Shown here in pieces: positions 27,764 to 41,649 of a stretch of 64,000 nt of DNA. Position 1 is the first letter of the stretch. Every line of letters starts with the position of its first letter. Made by a program: the position numbers and the translations under genes. The notes below the pieces were generated by a model. That model saw only the letters and a program-made list of their open reading frames with translations. It was not told the DNA's origin and searched no databases. This DNA comes from Bugula neritina (lineage: Eukaryota > Bryozoa > Gymnolaemata > Cheilostomatida > Bugulidae): contig OZ037768.1 of the NCBI GenBank assembly GCA_964035545.1, forward strand, positions 4,393,241-4,457,240, given 5' to 3'.

Positions 27764-30700
27764 TTATGGCATTATGTGAATGTAGCTGTCAATCTTAGCT
27801 CTGTGTCTCTGAGCCACGCACTCCGATATCCAAACAATATTCCTTGTTTCTTGTTCCTTCAACTTGACATAGGCGTAGAAAACTCCAAATTGAAACTGTC
27901 TCATGAAAGCATCCAGCATTAACTTCACCTAAAATGATATACACCGTTCACAATAATACAAAATAGCATAATAAACAATATAACCTAATAAACTATATAA
28001 CATAATAAACGCTATAATAGCACTGATCTAATAACTTGGTTAGATCCCAATTCAGCGAGTCACTTACTTCAAATTCAAAGAATTTATCTTCGAGAGTTTT
28101 CTCCCCAGGGTTGTTTCCAGCTCCATCAAACAGTGCCTTGTACTCCTAAGATTATTCAAACTAATATTAATACATAAGTTGAAGCTTCTAATCTAGACCT
28201 GATTGTCTAAATTAGGCCCTGTTAAAGCAGTAGGTAGAACACTTCATCACGAGCAAAAATTAATTACATTTAGCACAATAATGACACCTGCTGATGACAA
28301 CTGCAACACCAAACCACATGCCGGCCAACACTTGACCACCACAAGTATTAACATAAAGAATTGCAACAAACTGCACAGCTTTCTGTCATGACAAAGAGCT
28401 GATAGCGACCCTAGGGACGCTGATAATAGGATAGACGGGAGACATAGTGATACTCACAGCATAGTACTCAGCCACAGCTCTCACTTGGTCGTAGTCGTCT
28501 GCCCTACTGAGGGAAGCCAAGCCATCCGGGTACAACCGGCCACACGTCGGGTAAAGTTTATATCTGTCATCTTTAGTCAGTTCTGTGTCAAATGAGTTGA
28601 TGGTGATGATGAAAGCTCTTCTGTCAGCTTCAAACTGTAATTTATAAACACCTAGTAGCACCTGCATTCTAATGTCAGATTTAAGAATAGTTTGTCTGTC
28701 TTGGTTTAACAATAAGTCTATGAATTTAATTGAATGCAGCACACGAACATACAAAAATTAGTCAGTTGATATTAGATACACACTTACAGCCAAAGCATTG
28801 CACATCACCTCAGCTGTACTTCCTCCCATAGATTTGCAGAAGTTGTAGAAATCATCTAGATATGCCTAAATGCAATAATATCAGTTAATGCAATTTGATC
28901 GTCTTTACAAAAAAAACATCTAGCTGTATGTATATATGATCACTGTCCACAATATAAAACTCTGAAAACGTTTTCGCAATGTTGAAAAGCATTGTTTTTG
29001 AGATTCACAATAAAAACTGCATGAGCTTCACCGTGCTAACAGTATTACTGAGGTTGGAACAAATGATATTTTAACCTCCATTTTATATTCAACCATGCTA
29101 CTTTGATACAAACAAACACAATCTCTTTTTGCTTATTGTGTTGTGCTGTTTAAAAGAGACGGTATAATTATCGAATTATTATGAGGAGTAATTAGCATAT
29201 TTCTTTCATTTACAACACTATAGAACTGGCAGCGACAAAACATCTTTCTTGAAAGCAAAATCAGTTTACAGATACATTACCTTGTACAATGTATTTCTGA
29301 TAATTTCAATGTTCATTTCATCCAAATCCTGTTCCGATATGCAGTCAATAAAATATGGAGCTGAAACAAATAGCAAACAAGGAATGAATAAAACTTTGGT
29401 CACTTAACAACACCATTTATACTAAGCCAATGTAAATTTATTTTCCATGAAAATTACATAAAATATGTATTTCAACTACAGATATTTAAATATAAATTAT
29501 ATCAACTAACCAAGAGGCGTGTCTACAAGCACAGCATTGTAGAGCTCACTGGGAGTGGAGGCTACGTGAATAGCTTCCATCTGCTCAAAACTACCCAACG
29601 GGTGACATTTTGGAAGCAACTCAGATAGAGGGCGCTGGTGCATAGTTCCAGTAACAAGTAGCACAATGTTGTCAATCATATAACTGTACCTGCAATACAA
29701 AACAATTTTCATTTATATAGCCATCCGTTATATATTTCAGTAGCATTTTTATTACCAGCAGTAGTTTTTAGCTATCTCAGCAATCATAAACTACTAGCAT
29801 TTCGTGAAAGGTGACCATTTATAGCAAGAAGTAATTAAACCCACGTTTGATAACACTCTTTACCATCAAGAGCTTCGATAAACCTTTTAACCTTAAAAAA
29901 TCATACTGGCTTCAATAAAATAGCATTAAGGTTTTCATAAACAACAAACTAATAAAACTGCACATACGTAATGTAATCCAGGAACTTGGAAAGTGGAGGT
30001 AAGGAATGATTTCTCAGATGCTGAAACTCAATGACTAGCTTCTCTTTCAACTTATCATCAATAGTAGACACTGCCAGTGGACTAGGTTCATTGGCCAGGA
30101 AGTTTCCATAGTCTGTACTCTGCAAGCTGAGCTTCAAATCTAAAGCATGTAAAAATATTTTTATGAGTGTCAAACTATCTTATTCACATGTGAATATTAA
30201 TTCTTCACCATGTCAAGCTACCATTCACATGAACCAAATCTTTTATAGTCGGCAATTGACATGGAAGCCAAGCAAATTGCCAGTTGATCATTGCAGTTGT
30301 TAGTGAATACCACAACTATTGATTAGTTTGCAGCTATTACACTTACAGCTTTAAGTATATGCAACAATCAGGGATTGTTGATGAAAAAGTTGAGAAGTTA
30401 CATAAACTAGAGCAAGAATTGATTTGAAATAATTCATAATTGACAGCATTATTTATAGTATTTGCAGATGTATTCGAGTTGCAGGTTTTTGTTTGAGTCA
30501 AAGTAAATGCTAAGTTTTAAACATTATTATAATTGTGACGAACTATAATCTTCGCTAAACTGTACACAATGAAAAAACTGTTTTCACTTACAAAAATAGC
30601 TGTGACCAACAACCAATACTAAAATGCCGCAAATTTATTACACAATAACGAAATGTCCAACAAGTACCAACGAATATTAACATCAATCCGACTTCATAAT

Positions 30701-31141
30701 GAGTGAACTAACACGGTATTCTTTATTATTTACAGAAACTTGCGAAGTCTAGCTCAAGCTTATACTGATACTCTTTAGGTTTCACTTTCAGCATACATGA
30801 TGATGATCATGATATTAATAATAATATTTAATAAAATTTCAATACCTAAAGTTCAGCTAAACTATCCTTATTCATATTCATATTGCTCTGCATAGTAGTC
30901 CAGTATGTAAAACAAAACTGAAACTCAAAGTCAATTTAAGCAGTTACAGCAAAACTAAATGCAAATCTAAAACTAAAAGTAAAAGTAATTAGTAAAACTA
31001 AATCAAAATGAAAATCTTACCTTCCAAAGTTTGGCACTCAATAAGATTTTGATAATCGGCATCTCGCAAAATTCCAGATTTAAAACCACGAACTAGCCCT
31101 TCCAAGTAGCCATGATCAATATTAAAATAGGCATCACCCAT
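27764..31141 (-). CDS. ATP6V0D1: V-type proton ATPase subunit d (V0 sector)
   Basis: Couples the V1 stalk to the membrane proteolipid ring in the proton pump that acidifies endosomes and lysosomes. Eight exons join in phase: 31141-31021, 30139-29968, 29689-29511, 29360-29281, 28865-28788, 28634-28458, 28145-28068 and 27928-27764. They give 349 residues, against 351 in human. Family signatures include [19 protein letters not shown] at the N-terminus, [67 protein letters not shown] and [13 protein letters not shown] with NIVWI near the end. Nothing is missing or broken. Whether it is orthologous to one vertebrate paralogue (d1 or d2) cannot be said; an invertebrate usually has one. A reverse-strand AATAAA is at 27498-27493. 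It is tail to tail with CHFR. Confidence 0.96.
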
Positions 31142-31828
31142 TTTAAATGTGTAGAAGTCGCCCAAAGCTAGATAATCTCACAAACTAATTCAGTAAATGT
31201 AATTGTGAACGACAACTCTGTGAAATCAATCAGCAGGAAGTCACATGATCGCTCAGCATTGTAGTTAACCTTGACCATTAGATTCTACCAATGAAAACTC
31301 GCGTTATGTTACTTCAGTTTTTCCTGTTTACACTGGAGTTCCTTAGATGCCTATAATTGCGTCTAGGTAAAGAATAACTTTGAGGCAATCACTAGATTAA
31401 TTATAAAAAATATCATAAGCAATCGAGATTAAAGTATAACCAAATTAATTACACAATAATAATTAATATTTTTATAATGTATTTAGTTATTAACATCTCT
31501 AACGATCATGTAATTCTAAACTAACGCTAACAGTAACACTATGACTTGAGTATGAGTATGACTATCAGTATCAGTATGAGTATGAGTATCACAGTTGACA
31601 CTGTCACTGGACAAATGACAAAGTAAAAGTCGAATTACATTATTTAAGATGTACTTTTGCTTAGTGGCTAAAAGTTGAAATAAAAAGTCAAATCATTTAT
31701 TGCCAGCTCATTCAATTTTTGAGCATTAAAAGTTCATGAAAGCTTATTAGATGTTAGAATAATTTAGGTATATGTATATTCCAGTTTTTACATGCACAAC
31801 TTTTTATTCTGTTTCTCAGGTTTAAATT
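31142..31828. promoter_or_regulatory. Probable shared divergent promoter region
   Basis: Only 687 bp separate the start codons of the V-ATPase d gene (minus) and the LRRC46-like gene (plus). A TTTCTCAG acceptor at about 31812-31819 shows that the latter has a spliced 5' leader. The stretch includes GAGTAT/GAGTATCAGT short repeats at 31545-31595. I see no clear TATA box. Confidence 0.5.
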
Positions 31829-34805
31829 ATGAGCAAGCCCGCAAAGAAATTTACGAGTTCTACTCAGGGAAAATCTAATGTAAAAAAATTGAAGCCTACT
31901 AAAATCAAGAAATCTCAACACAGGTCTGGTGAGGAAAAAGAAGAGGAAACTCATTTTGATGCAAAACTGCAGCTTAGTAGCGAAGTCGTGCAAAATTGTA
32001 TGTTTTTAATATATTATAAGTTATAATGATTTATAGAAACATTTTTTTTTATTTTTGACATGTCTTTTTTACAAGTTGATCCAAAATAAATTCTTTTAGT
32101 AACATAATATTAAGTTTTTTATGCTGAGAGCTCTCTATATGTTATGTACTATGCTTGTGATTTTAGCTGATGATCTCTTAGAAACTTATGTAGCTGCCCC
32201 AAAAGCTCAAACAATAAATCTCTCATTACTAGCACGAAGATGTATCAGTAACTGCAAAAGTCATCAGCCTCAACAAATGTAAGCCACTTTAGAAGCAGAT
32301 TCTATAAAACAAAATAACTCCATAATTTAGTTCAAGTTGAACTGTTTGCTTGTCATACATAGATGAAATAGTTACACCAATGTGTTTACAGAATAGAGCT
32401 GCTTAATGAAGTTACACATGTGAGGTTAGATAGAGAAAATCTACAGAACATAGATGGATTAGAACTACTTGATGGAAACAAAGTTAAGAATCTGTATTTG
32501 CAACATGTGAGTGTTGACGTTGTTTGTGGTTTTTTTAATTAAATCAACAGCTAAAAGTTTATATATTAGCTACAAACAATTTTTAGAAAGCATAGTAAAG
32601 CAATATTTTAGAAGCAATAACTCCAACAATGTTTCTTAATGTTTAATATGTTATGCATTATGTGTTTTTGTTAAAACATATAGAATAGGGCTACATTCTT
32701 TTGCCTGTTTAATTAAACTAGGATAAAATAATTTCAATAATTTTTTCATATAGTAAAGCCATGCAGATTTTGTGTTTTGCTTGCATTTATATAATGATTT
32801 GTTCATTGTTTAGAATGAGTTAAAAGACATTACTGGGCTTGAAACTTTAACAGCATTAAGATTCCTCACTCTTAGTAACAACAAAATTCAGTCCATTCAA
32901 AACATTAGAAACCTAAAACTTGGATTCCTTGATTTGTCATACAATGAAATTCAAGAGTTACAAGTGGGTAAGTAAACACTACTTGTTCTAAAACTCAAGC
33001 TTTGCTGCAATTTAACCAAATTTTTGTTTTTGTTTTTCAATGATGCACAAGTTTATAGTATGTTATATGTTTTTTATAATATATTATTTTGCTTTTTCTG
33101 ACCCAGTAATCATCATCATAGTTTATAGTCAATCAGCTGTAGCATTACAATTTTTTTGAACTGTTACATAGATACTGTTCGCTCATATAATTGATGAAAA
33201 CTCAGCTGGCAGTTTTTAGTTAGAATAGAGATTATGAAGTAGTATCATTTAAAGTGATAGTTACCAACTATTAACGAATCTGTTTTTCAAGCTGTTAACA
33301 GGGCAGTTAAAGTGAATGCGTTTTATCTGATAGTAGCTTGTGTTGCACCTAAATTATAAAAAATCTATCGTGTTCTATTTTTATTTTTAAAGTTTATGCA
33401 CTATCACGTTCTGTGTACAATTTCTAGTAATTAATTGTAAGTTTAACCAAATAAAATGTTTAAACTTTCTATCAACTAGTATTTAATTACATAACATTGC
33501 TGCAGCTATAAAATCTGCTGTGTAGCCGCATCTATATTATTTTTTCAAAATAAGTTTTAAACTTTTCAATAACCCTATTAGTGTGATCTGTATTGTAGAT
33601 GAGCTACCAAGCTCTTTGGTAATCCTGTCATTAGAAGGAAACCCTTGTCAGCATACTGATGGTTATAAAGACAGCATTCTTAGTCACTGTCCTAACTTGT
33701 TACAGTTAGACGGTGTTAGGCTGACAGCGAGTGAGAGACGGGCAGCAGGGCATGATGTAATCAGCGAATCAGAAGAAAGTGATGACGAGGAAGGTGACAT
33801 TGGAGCATGCTCCTCATACGACTACAATAAACCATTTGATGCACAAATCATAGGTAGCAATCTACTGAACCACATATAAGCTAAAAACAGTACCATATCC
33901 AACAGCAAACCGTCACAGCAAGTGCAGCTCAAAGTTTCAGTGTAGATTTGTGTCAGTTTTGAAACTAGTTGTTGCTGTAAAAGTTTACTCTTGATTTTAA
34001 CATTACCGCTCTGTATACATAATGTGTTATCTTCGTGCTGCAAATCTGTATGAAGTGCAGGTACACAGAATGTTTGTAGTACAAAAAAGTTGAGTATATT
34101 CTGTTATATTCATGATACATGAAAATATGTTTATGGTAATAGAAATGCAGTTTCTTATTGTATTTATTCATCTTAAACAAGCCTATGCTTAAGTTTTCTT
34201 TAGGAAGTTGTCTGCTTTAAAACATTGAGATTTGCAGCAACCTTTGTAGTAACACTTTCACCATACTCTTTAATTATTCCTGAAGGAGTTGTCTATCCAT
34301 TAAAATCTAACACCTATAATCTTTCACCGTACATATCTTTTTAGGAGTATTTGATGATCTATCATCAGACATGTTTGAGAGGTGCAGATCTAGAATACAG
34401 AACATATTTGATGCACACAAGTCAAGGGTGCTGAACTTGGAAAAGATTAAGTCAGATGGTGGTATTGTGCTGGATGAAGGGGTGTCGAACCCGGCTTCAA
34501 GGATATCTTCGAGACTAGATAGCCCTGACACAACAGACAGTTCTCGACCAGCTACTGGTAACACTCTGCTAGATAATGTATCAATCATAGATGACGACAA
34601 TGATGAAGACTTAGGCTTTCGGTTAGCACAGACAAAACTGGCCAACGCTGCCGTAGCAGCTGACAGGCTCGGTGATGACTCGATCAGCGAAATGTCTTTT
34701 CTTAACTCAGATGTGCCTTCAGTTCACCTCAGAAGTTCTCTAACTTCTACTAATGCTTGGGAGCAGAGTGATGAGTCAGAGCTAACCTTGAATTTATTGT
34801 CATGA
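31829..34805 (+). CDS. LRRC46: Leucine-rich repeat protein, LRRC46-like
   Basis: Six exons join in phase (31829-31997, 32167-32278, 32392-32506, 32814-32967, 33599-33853, 34345-34805) to give 421 residues. A Lys-rich N-terminus is followed by about five short leucine-rich repeats of the SDS22-like type (VKNLYLQHNEL, LRFLTLSNNKIQSIQNI, LGFLDLSYNEI, LVILSLEGNPC) with a cap around DGYKDSILSHCPNLLQLDG. Then comes an acidic run (SEESDDEEGD) and a Ser/Asp-rich tail. The order of repeats, the NPC-x-x-x-DGY cap and the acidic region match LRRC46, a protein linked to sperm flagella and cilia in mammals. The C-terminal 200 residues have no recognised domain. Another small ciliary LRR protein is the alternative. 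AATAAA lies at 34965-34970. Confidence 0.82.
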
Positions 34806-34964
34806 CATGAAATGTTTTTGCCTGCGTGTGAATGATGATTTCAGCATTATTTAAATTTATATAATATTCTTGTAGAATATTATTATTTTCTACAGTAAAA
34901 TATTTGACTACTTCTAAATTATTGCATGAATAATTTAATTTAACCATATAATGTATAACTTGAT

Positions 34965-34970
34965 AATAAA
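34965..34970 (+). terminator. Polyadenylation signal of the LRRC46-like gene
   Basis: AATAAA 160 bases after the stop codon. The converging secreted-protein gene has its own reverse-strand AATAAA at 35204-35199, so the two 3' ends are about 230 bp apart. Confidence 0.6.
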
Positions 34971-35388
34971 ATCATATTTTAGTGACTCTAGCTAAAAATT
35001 TTATAAGCTTGTTTCCAGTAACAACCTAAAAGATGTTAATTGCTTACTACACTAATGAGTGAGTGATAACAAGAATTAATAGAAATAATCTAACGTGTAT
35101 TTTTGTTTTCAGTTGCTGTTAATAAATGTTATACTCTAGCTTACAAATTTGTGTAGTTTTTAGTACAAAAAGAGCTCTAAGGAGTTCCTTATTTTACATT
35201 TATTGAACAGAATAATACTGATCTTTTGAGTTGCATAATATAAATCATTCAAATCATTCTACATGCAGCTGCTACTATGATATATATACCAATAGGTATC
35301 TCTACATTCTCTTGATGAGACAACTCCTTATACAACAAAGTAGTTGGAAATTACAGCTCTCTGAAATAATATTTGCAAACATTAGCTC

Positions 35389-37559
35389 TCAGCTGTATAT
35401 TATAGTTGCTAGATTTATTGCGCAACTATAATCTATAAGCGTAACAAATATTACTCTAATCCAGATAAAAGCAGTTAGACTCCATTTTGTCTGAGTGGCA
35501 GCATCTAAAATAATAATTTAATAATGTAATGTATTTTTTAATGTTTTATAGGTTCAGGTCTAAAAAAAAATCAGGCTATATAGTCAACATATAATTTTAA
35601 AAAATATAACGAGAAAAAACGTTTGTTCCGTTATTATGGTAGTCTTCCAAAAACTTTTCCTGCATGCATTTGCACTATTTATGTAAGTCTTTACCCAAGT
35701 AGTTCATTACAATGAAATTTGTAAAAATTATTTTCAAAGCAATCTATAATGATTTTAAACACATCCTCCTTATACCCACATCCTCATTATATGTGGAGAA
35801 AGTTAATTTGTTTACTAAGTAACTATAATATATTAAAAGGTTTTTTACCAGACTTAAAATTACCAACATTAATGAGTGCATATTTTCAATACAAAAAACT
35901 TTCTTTTTCATTATCACACACCAAAAGCAAATTGAAATTGGTATTTACTTAAATGGTTTTATCATATGAAAAACCTTTAAAACCGTGTATTATGGTATAA
36001 TTGCATTGCCTTATAACATGTACTATACTGCACATCATAGGTTACAGGTATTATATATGCTATAGAATTGCTACTTACTAGTTGAACTAATGTACATTAG
36101 GACATCATAGTAGCTGCTATAATTACTTTTTGCCATATCTCTTTCTACTTCCATTGTTAGATGACGACTAGTTGTTGTAAAGGTGCTGCCATTTTTAGCA
36201 GGGTATTCCAGGCTAACTTTTCTCTAACAATAAGCAAAATTATAACTTGTGAATATATTTAGCTACTTGGCATTTTAAATATATGATTTTATGAACAAAC
36301 CAAATCAATTTTAAAATGTAAGTTTAAATGACAATTTTGGTCAATTTAACTACCAAACCCTTTTTTCCGCTATCATAAGATTTTGGGTATAATTATTAGT
36401 AGATCACAGAAACTACTAATAAAAATATTACATAGGTAAGTCATTACCATTATGTATATTCATAAATCCTTATGGGAAGGTATTGTTGCCATCTGAAATA
36501 GCTTATCAGGTTTATCCAATAACCTTATACTTATAACACTGTTTGATTTGGTTGTTTGTTTGCTAACAATGTCAAATAATCAACCTATGCTCAGGTAAAT
36601 AAATTTTAACTTAGTTGTTGGCTTATAAATTACATCAGAAAAAAGCATATTGCAAATAAGTCCAGTATTTTGTGCTTTTCTGAAACTCACAATTAGGTTT
36701 GAAGATTCTGTATTCAGTCCTTCATAAAAGAGAATCTGTGCAAAACTGCTGTTAATATAATTTCTCTGAGGGTCAAACCTGCAAAATACAATGACTATGG
36801 AGTGTAAAGTTGTCAAAAATTCATTCATCACTGTATTTCATATGCTCACAACACAGTAGCTAGCCATTATTCTTCTATGTAGGTGTATAACAGCTTTTTA
36901 TAAACACATATGATGAAACTTGAGATAAACTAATAAAGTAACAAGGAAGACCCTAAACTCTTAAATTTTTGACTAACAGAAGACAAGATAGCATACCTTA
37001 CGTTAATCTTGTTAGGAAAAGGTGTACTAAACTGGATAGTGCATGTCTCTGCTGACTTGTTTACTCTGTATGTCAGCGAAGTAAAGAGAACATCAGCTTG
37101 TTCACCTTCTGCTAGTAGATTTGGAAAGGCTAAGTAGGAGACAGGGGAGCAATGTGAATGGCCTTTGTTAAAATCATATACAACTGAAAGTATACAAGTA
37201 TAGTTGTTTATAGGCTTGAGATAATTGAAAAATCAAATTTAGACATTTTGCAATGCATATTGCCAAACTGGAAAATTTTGAAATGTTCTGTAAGCATAAT
37301 AAAAGCATCCTGTACCATATCACTGGCAAGGTAGAGGCTCTGAGCTACTTCAATATAATCAACATATATATGATTCATAGCATACTCATATACAAGTGTG
37401 ATGTATCAGGTCCCATATAGTAATAAATATATTATAAATGTATATTAATTATGATGTAATCACAATTTAAGATAGCAATGACAAGTAATACCCGGTACCT
37501 GCTTCAGTGAAAAGGAAGTTCAGCAGAGTCAGCAGTCTAAGCTGTATGCTCGTCATCAT
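35389..37559 (-). CDS. Secreted CUB-like protein, cluster copy B
   Basis: Five exons join in phase: 37559-37499, 37183-36997, 36778-36691, 36223-36079 and 35504-35389, giving 198 residues. Exon 1 (61 nt) encodes a signal peptide (MTSIQLRLLTLLNFLFTEA). Exon 2 carries two Cys in the family positions (HSHCSPV, ETCTIQF). Exon 3 encodes INSSFAQILFYEG. Exon 4 has a TSRHLTMEVERD strand. The last exon is hydrophobic (LTAFIWIRVIFVTLI) and could be a GPI-attachment signal or a membrane anchor, but it is longer than in copies A and D and ends in a different sequence. Intron positions and phases match copy A exactly, so the genes are tandem duplicates. It is the most diverged intact member. The function is unknown. 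Confidence 0.72.
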
Positions 37560-38865
37560 AGGCTATACCACTCGATATGTTAAGCAAAAGTCTGATAATG
37601 TAGTTGTAAAAACCCCAAGTTAATTAACTCAAAGTTACCAAGTGAATATGCCATCTAGATTACGTGAATATCGTGTAAATAATATACTGATACCCTGCTT
37701 ATAGTAACTATACGGAGCAATTTGTTAATAACATTTATTAATAGGTTGATTTGAAGCAGTTATCGGCATAAAACTAGACCAAAGTGTGCTGCAAGATCGC
37801 TACAACTAAGTGGATACATTAAGTTGTTTGACTTCAAAGCCCTTACTCAAAGTCATTGAGTAAATATGCTATCTAGATTAGGTATGTTATAGTGTATAGG
37901 TATATTTTGATGCATCGTCTTAGTAACGAAGTGCTATATGCTAGCAATCATGTTGACAGTACTTATAGGCAAAGCTAATTTACAACAATTATCAGCACAC
38001 GACCAGGTTTACTAGAGCAATAGATGTTAAAAGCACTGATCTGTTGTTAATCAACTTAATTTTATGTGTTTAGCCTGTCATGTTTCAAAAATTTGGCACT
38101 AAATAAAATAATTACTCGTGTTTGTGTAAAGCCGTAATCTCTGTAAGAATCACTAAGTGTTTCTAAGTGAACTAAGGAATGGCTATATAACTTTTAGCTA
38201 CAGCCATCAGCATTATTCTACAGTGTTGGGCAGTCAAATCTTGCCTTTTGAAGTCTATCAAAACTTTTTAATTAAATTTAACTTCTGCCTGTTGTGTGTT
38301 TCTATATTTTATACTTTCATAAAGTATAGGTAACATCAATTTGAACTTTTTTATTTTTGTCTTGATAAATGAAATAATTGATACCAATATTTACTACTTT
38401 AAAAATAAAATGTAGCTTCAGCAAGTAAAAAAAACCTTATTCCTCTGCCATCTCCAGTTTCATATAATTTTGTTGAACATGCTAAAAGCTGATCTTAAAT
38501 TCTATTTGATTGATCTGTCATTTTAAATTCAGAAGATAGTTTCTAGCTGAATATCGTTGCTATTTTACTAGAGAATTATTTCTCCAATTTCAGAGATACA
38601 ATAATCTATAAAAAAATTATTTTGTTCTTTTGAATAAAAAACAACTGACTACATATAAGCGCTTTGCATAATTTTTATTGAAATAAAGCATTGAAAAACT
38701 TTTTTGACAAATACCTAAAGTTTTAAAAGTTGCAACATTTGCTAATCTATAAGATTATTTTTAAGAAGACTTGCACACAAAATTAAAAAACATTTGACTT
38801 GAAACCACACAAGTATAAATCGGCTGAAAGCATAAATACTTTTGAAGAGAGCTCATCCTTGATGT
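37560..38865. other. Spacer between cluster copies A and B
   Basis: No open frame or exon supported. It should hold the promoter of copy B and the 3' end of copy A (reverse-strand AATAAA at 38679-38674). Confidence 0.5.
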
Positions 38866-39979
38866 TTACAGAAGTTTGGCTACCAGAGCGGTGAGGAAGG
38901 TCATTATAGCAACTTTAGCAACACATCCACCGTCTAAATAAAGATAACAATACTAAAATGATTCTTATACATCAATAAACTAAACTGCATTTTTAGGTAT
39001 AGCTAAACGTGGAACTATATAATAAATACACACTAATGTGTTTATAAGGTTAATTATATTAAAATCGCAACTATGTTAGCTCACAATACTTCTTTATAAT
39101 AATGGCAAGTAATAGTAAATGGGTGGTTTTACTTTTTTAGTACACACTAGATATTTCTAGATGTTTTTTATTTATTTTTCAAAATTTAGCTGCTATTGCA
39201 TATGGTTGTTTTTGCCCTAATTAAACTAAATATTACATCGTTATGCTGAGAAATATTTTATTCTAGTTCTAATGAGCAATATCACAAAATATCTTAGACA
39301 TGTCAGAAGCTAGCAATTTTATTTTACTTTTATTTTATAAATTAAAATTATTGCAGTGTAGAGGGTATGAAATTAAATTACACGGTATGGCTGTTTTACC
39401 ATTTTCATAATATGGTAGCTTTATCTCTTCTACTGAATACAAGCTTAAAATCAAGTTAGAGAAGTACATAGATTGTGTGCAGTTTGTATGACACACCATA
39501 AATAAATACATACTTTTCACTTCGATGGTAAACTCCACATCAAAGTCACCATATGAAGTAGCAAAGAAATGGATAGTCAGGTCATTAGAAGTGGTAGATA
39601 GAGAAGATGTAACAGGCTGTGTCCGGTTAACCACTGTCTGTGAATTATGTCAGCAGTATGTAGAAAGTATAACAAACATGCACATCCCAAGATAAAAAGC
39701 TGATTCTATATTATATAATTTACTGTGGCTCAAGGCGCAATAAAATACAATAAAAATATTATAATATGTTTTAGAATAACTTTATATGTGAATATAACTG
39801 AATAGAGTTTGCAGCTCCAACGCCTACAATAAGCAAATAATGCTTTTTAGCATCTTTTAGCTTCGAGATTAAAATGTACAAATTGTTAGACTATAATTAT
39901 TATGCGTATACACTAATGACTATAGTGGACTAATGTATACATGCTTTAGTAAAGGCCACAGAACTAAAGTTACAATACG

Positions 39980-40050
<71 letters not shown>

Positions 40051-40093
40051 AGGAAAAGAGCAATTTAATTATATATTAATCTCACGATACAAT

Positions 40094-40174
<81 letters not shown>

Positions 40175-41649
40175 GCAAAATATAAAATATTACTAATAAT
40201 ACATATGACGCTATACTATAAGATGGCATATTATAATATAATATAACATGTAATATTACAGTATATTACATTATATTGCGGTATAGCATATTATTATATT
40301 ATAGTATGAAATTAAACATATTACTCACAATCAGATTATTGACTGAATCATCATCATAGAACTCAATACGTGAAGAGCTGTCTTTTATCTGGCGTCTTGA
40401 AGGATGAAAACTACAAGCAGAAAAGAATAATCTAAGTGCAAATTTTATTCTGCCTAATGTTACTTATACAACATGCGTTTTATAAGCTCTATAGTTTACA
40501 ATGTCTGTATAAACAGTGCATTAAGGTGCAGCGTTGAACTGTAATCACTACATTACTAATGAACATTGTAGATAAAATTCTTGTAAAACATTTTGATCAG
40601 CCAGAATAATATTTCATAGTTGCAAATAAATGTTCATATTTTCATATTTTACAAGTTATATAACATAAAAATGCTGCTGCACCAAAGATAATAATGAGTA
40701 GTTAATATCTAGTATAAATAGATTACCTAATCTTGAAGGTGTCCTGACTGAAGAGAGTCGTGTAGAAGGAAATGTAGCAGTGGAAGGATGCTGAGCTTCT
40801 CCTTGAGTCAAAAGTGATAGTAGCAGAGTCATCCTCAGGTATGTAAAATGTAGGTATGACGCTATTTTTAGAAGTTGCACAGACATATCTGTCATCTGCT
40901 TTGTATTGCTCTACACGTACAATAAATTGACAGCTCTTTAGATATTAACCAATGGCGGCTGGAAGCTCATAGACTAGTACTTCAACATTATCAACCTTTT
41001 ACTATATTACATAATATAATAATATTATAATATATAATATAATATAGGCTATTACAATATATTGTATAATCATTTAATATAATACTATAATATATAATAT
41101 AATATAATATATTGCAACAAATTGTATAATTATATAATATAATATTTTAACATAATACTATAATATATAATATTATTTAATATAATACTATAATATATAA
41201 TATTATATTATATAATATAATATTATGTTATATAGAGAAAGACTTGTGAAATTGCTTCATAAATAACAAGAGTAAATTTCCTTCAAAATTTTAGATAGCC
41301 TCACACATCAGTTAAATCTACCTTTAGCCTGTTATAGAAATAAAATAATTCAGAATTAAAAAAATTTTCAATTTCAGCTCCTTATGAGGAAATATATAAT
41401 ATAGTAATTTTAATAATTTGTAGATTTTGATTGAGTCATATTGTCTGCAGCAATTTAATGTCTATTGATATATTTATTTATTCTATAGCTTCAATCTTTG
41501 CTGTGACAAAAATGCACAATATAGTAAATAATAATGAAATACATTTAAAAATGAAATTTTCTAAATAGCAGGTTTACAAAGCACTTACTTGTCTTTGCTG
41601 AACAAAGAGCCAGCAAAACTGCACCAATAAGAATAGTAAGATACTTCAT
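38866..41649 (-). CDS. Secreted, GPI-signal CUB-like protein, cluster copy A
   Basis: Five exons join in phase: 41649-41589, 40910-40727, 40410-40329, 39637-39514 and 38933-38866, giving 172 residues. Exon 1 is a classic signal peptide (MKYLTILIGAVLLALCSA). Exon 2 holds the two family cysteines (RYVCATS, FHCYISF) that could form one disulphide. Exon 3 gives SSSRIEFYDDDSVNNLI. Exon 4 gives SNDLTIHFFATSYGDFDVEF, which has the look of the last strands of a CUB domain, plus an NRT glycosylation site. Exon 5 encodes a short spacer and a hydrophobic tail with no charged end (VAIMTFLTALVAKLL), as in GPI-anchored proteins. The CUB assignment is inferred from strand pattern only; the family is not recognised by name. 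Introns contain two long AT arrays. Confidence 0.78.
39982..40172. repeat. Two (AT)n arrays, 64 and 75 bp
   Basis: Arrays at 39982-40045 and 40098-40172 are separated by about 50 bp of unique DNA, within the intron between exons 4 and 3 of copy A. Both are self-complementary and can extrude as hairpins. Confidence 0.95.
40985..41240. repeat. ATATAATATAATA low-complexity DNA
   Basis: Long stretch built from ATATAAT, TATTATA and related short units in the first intron of copy A. No coding potential. Confidence 0.85.
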
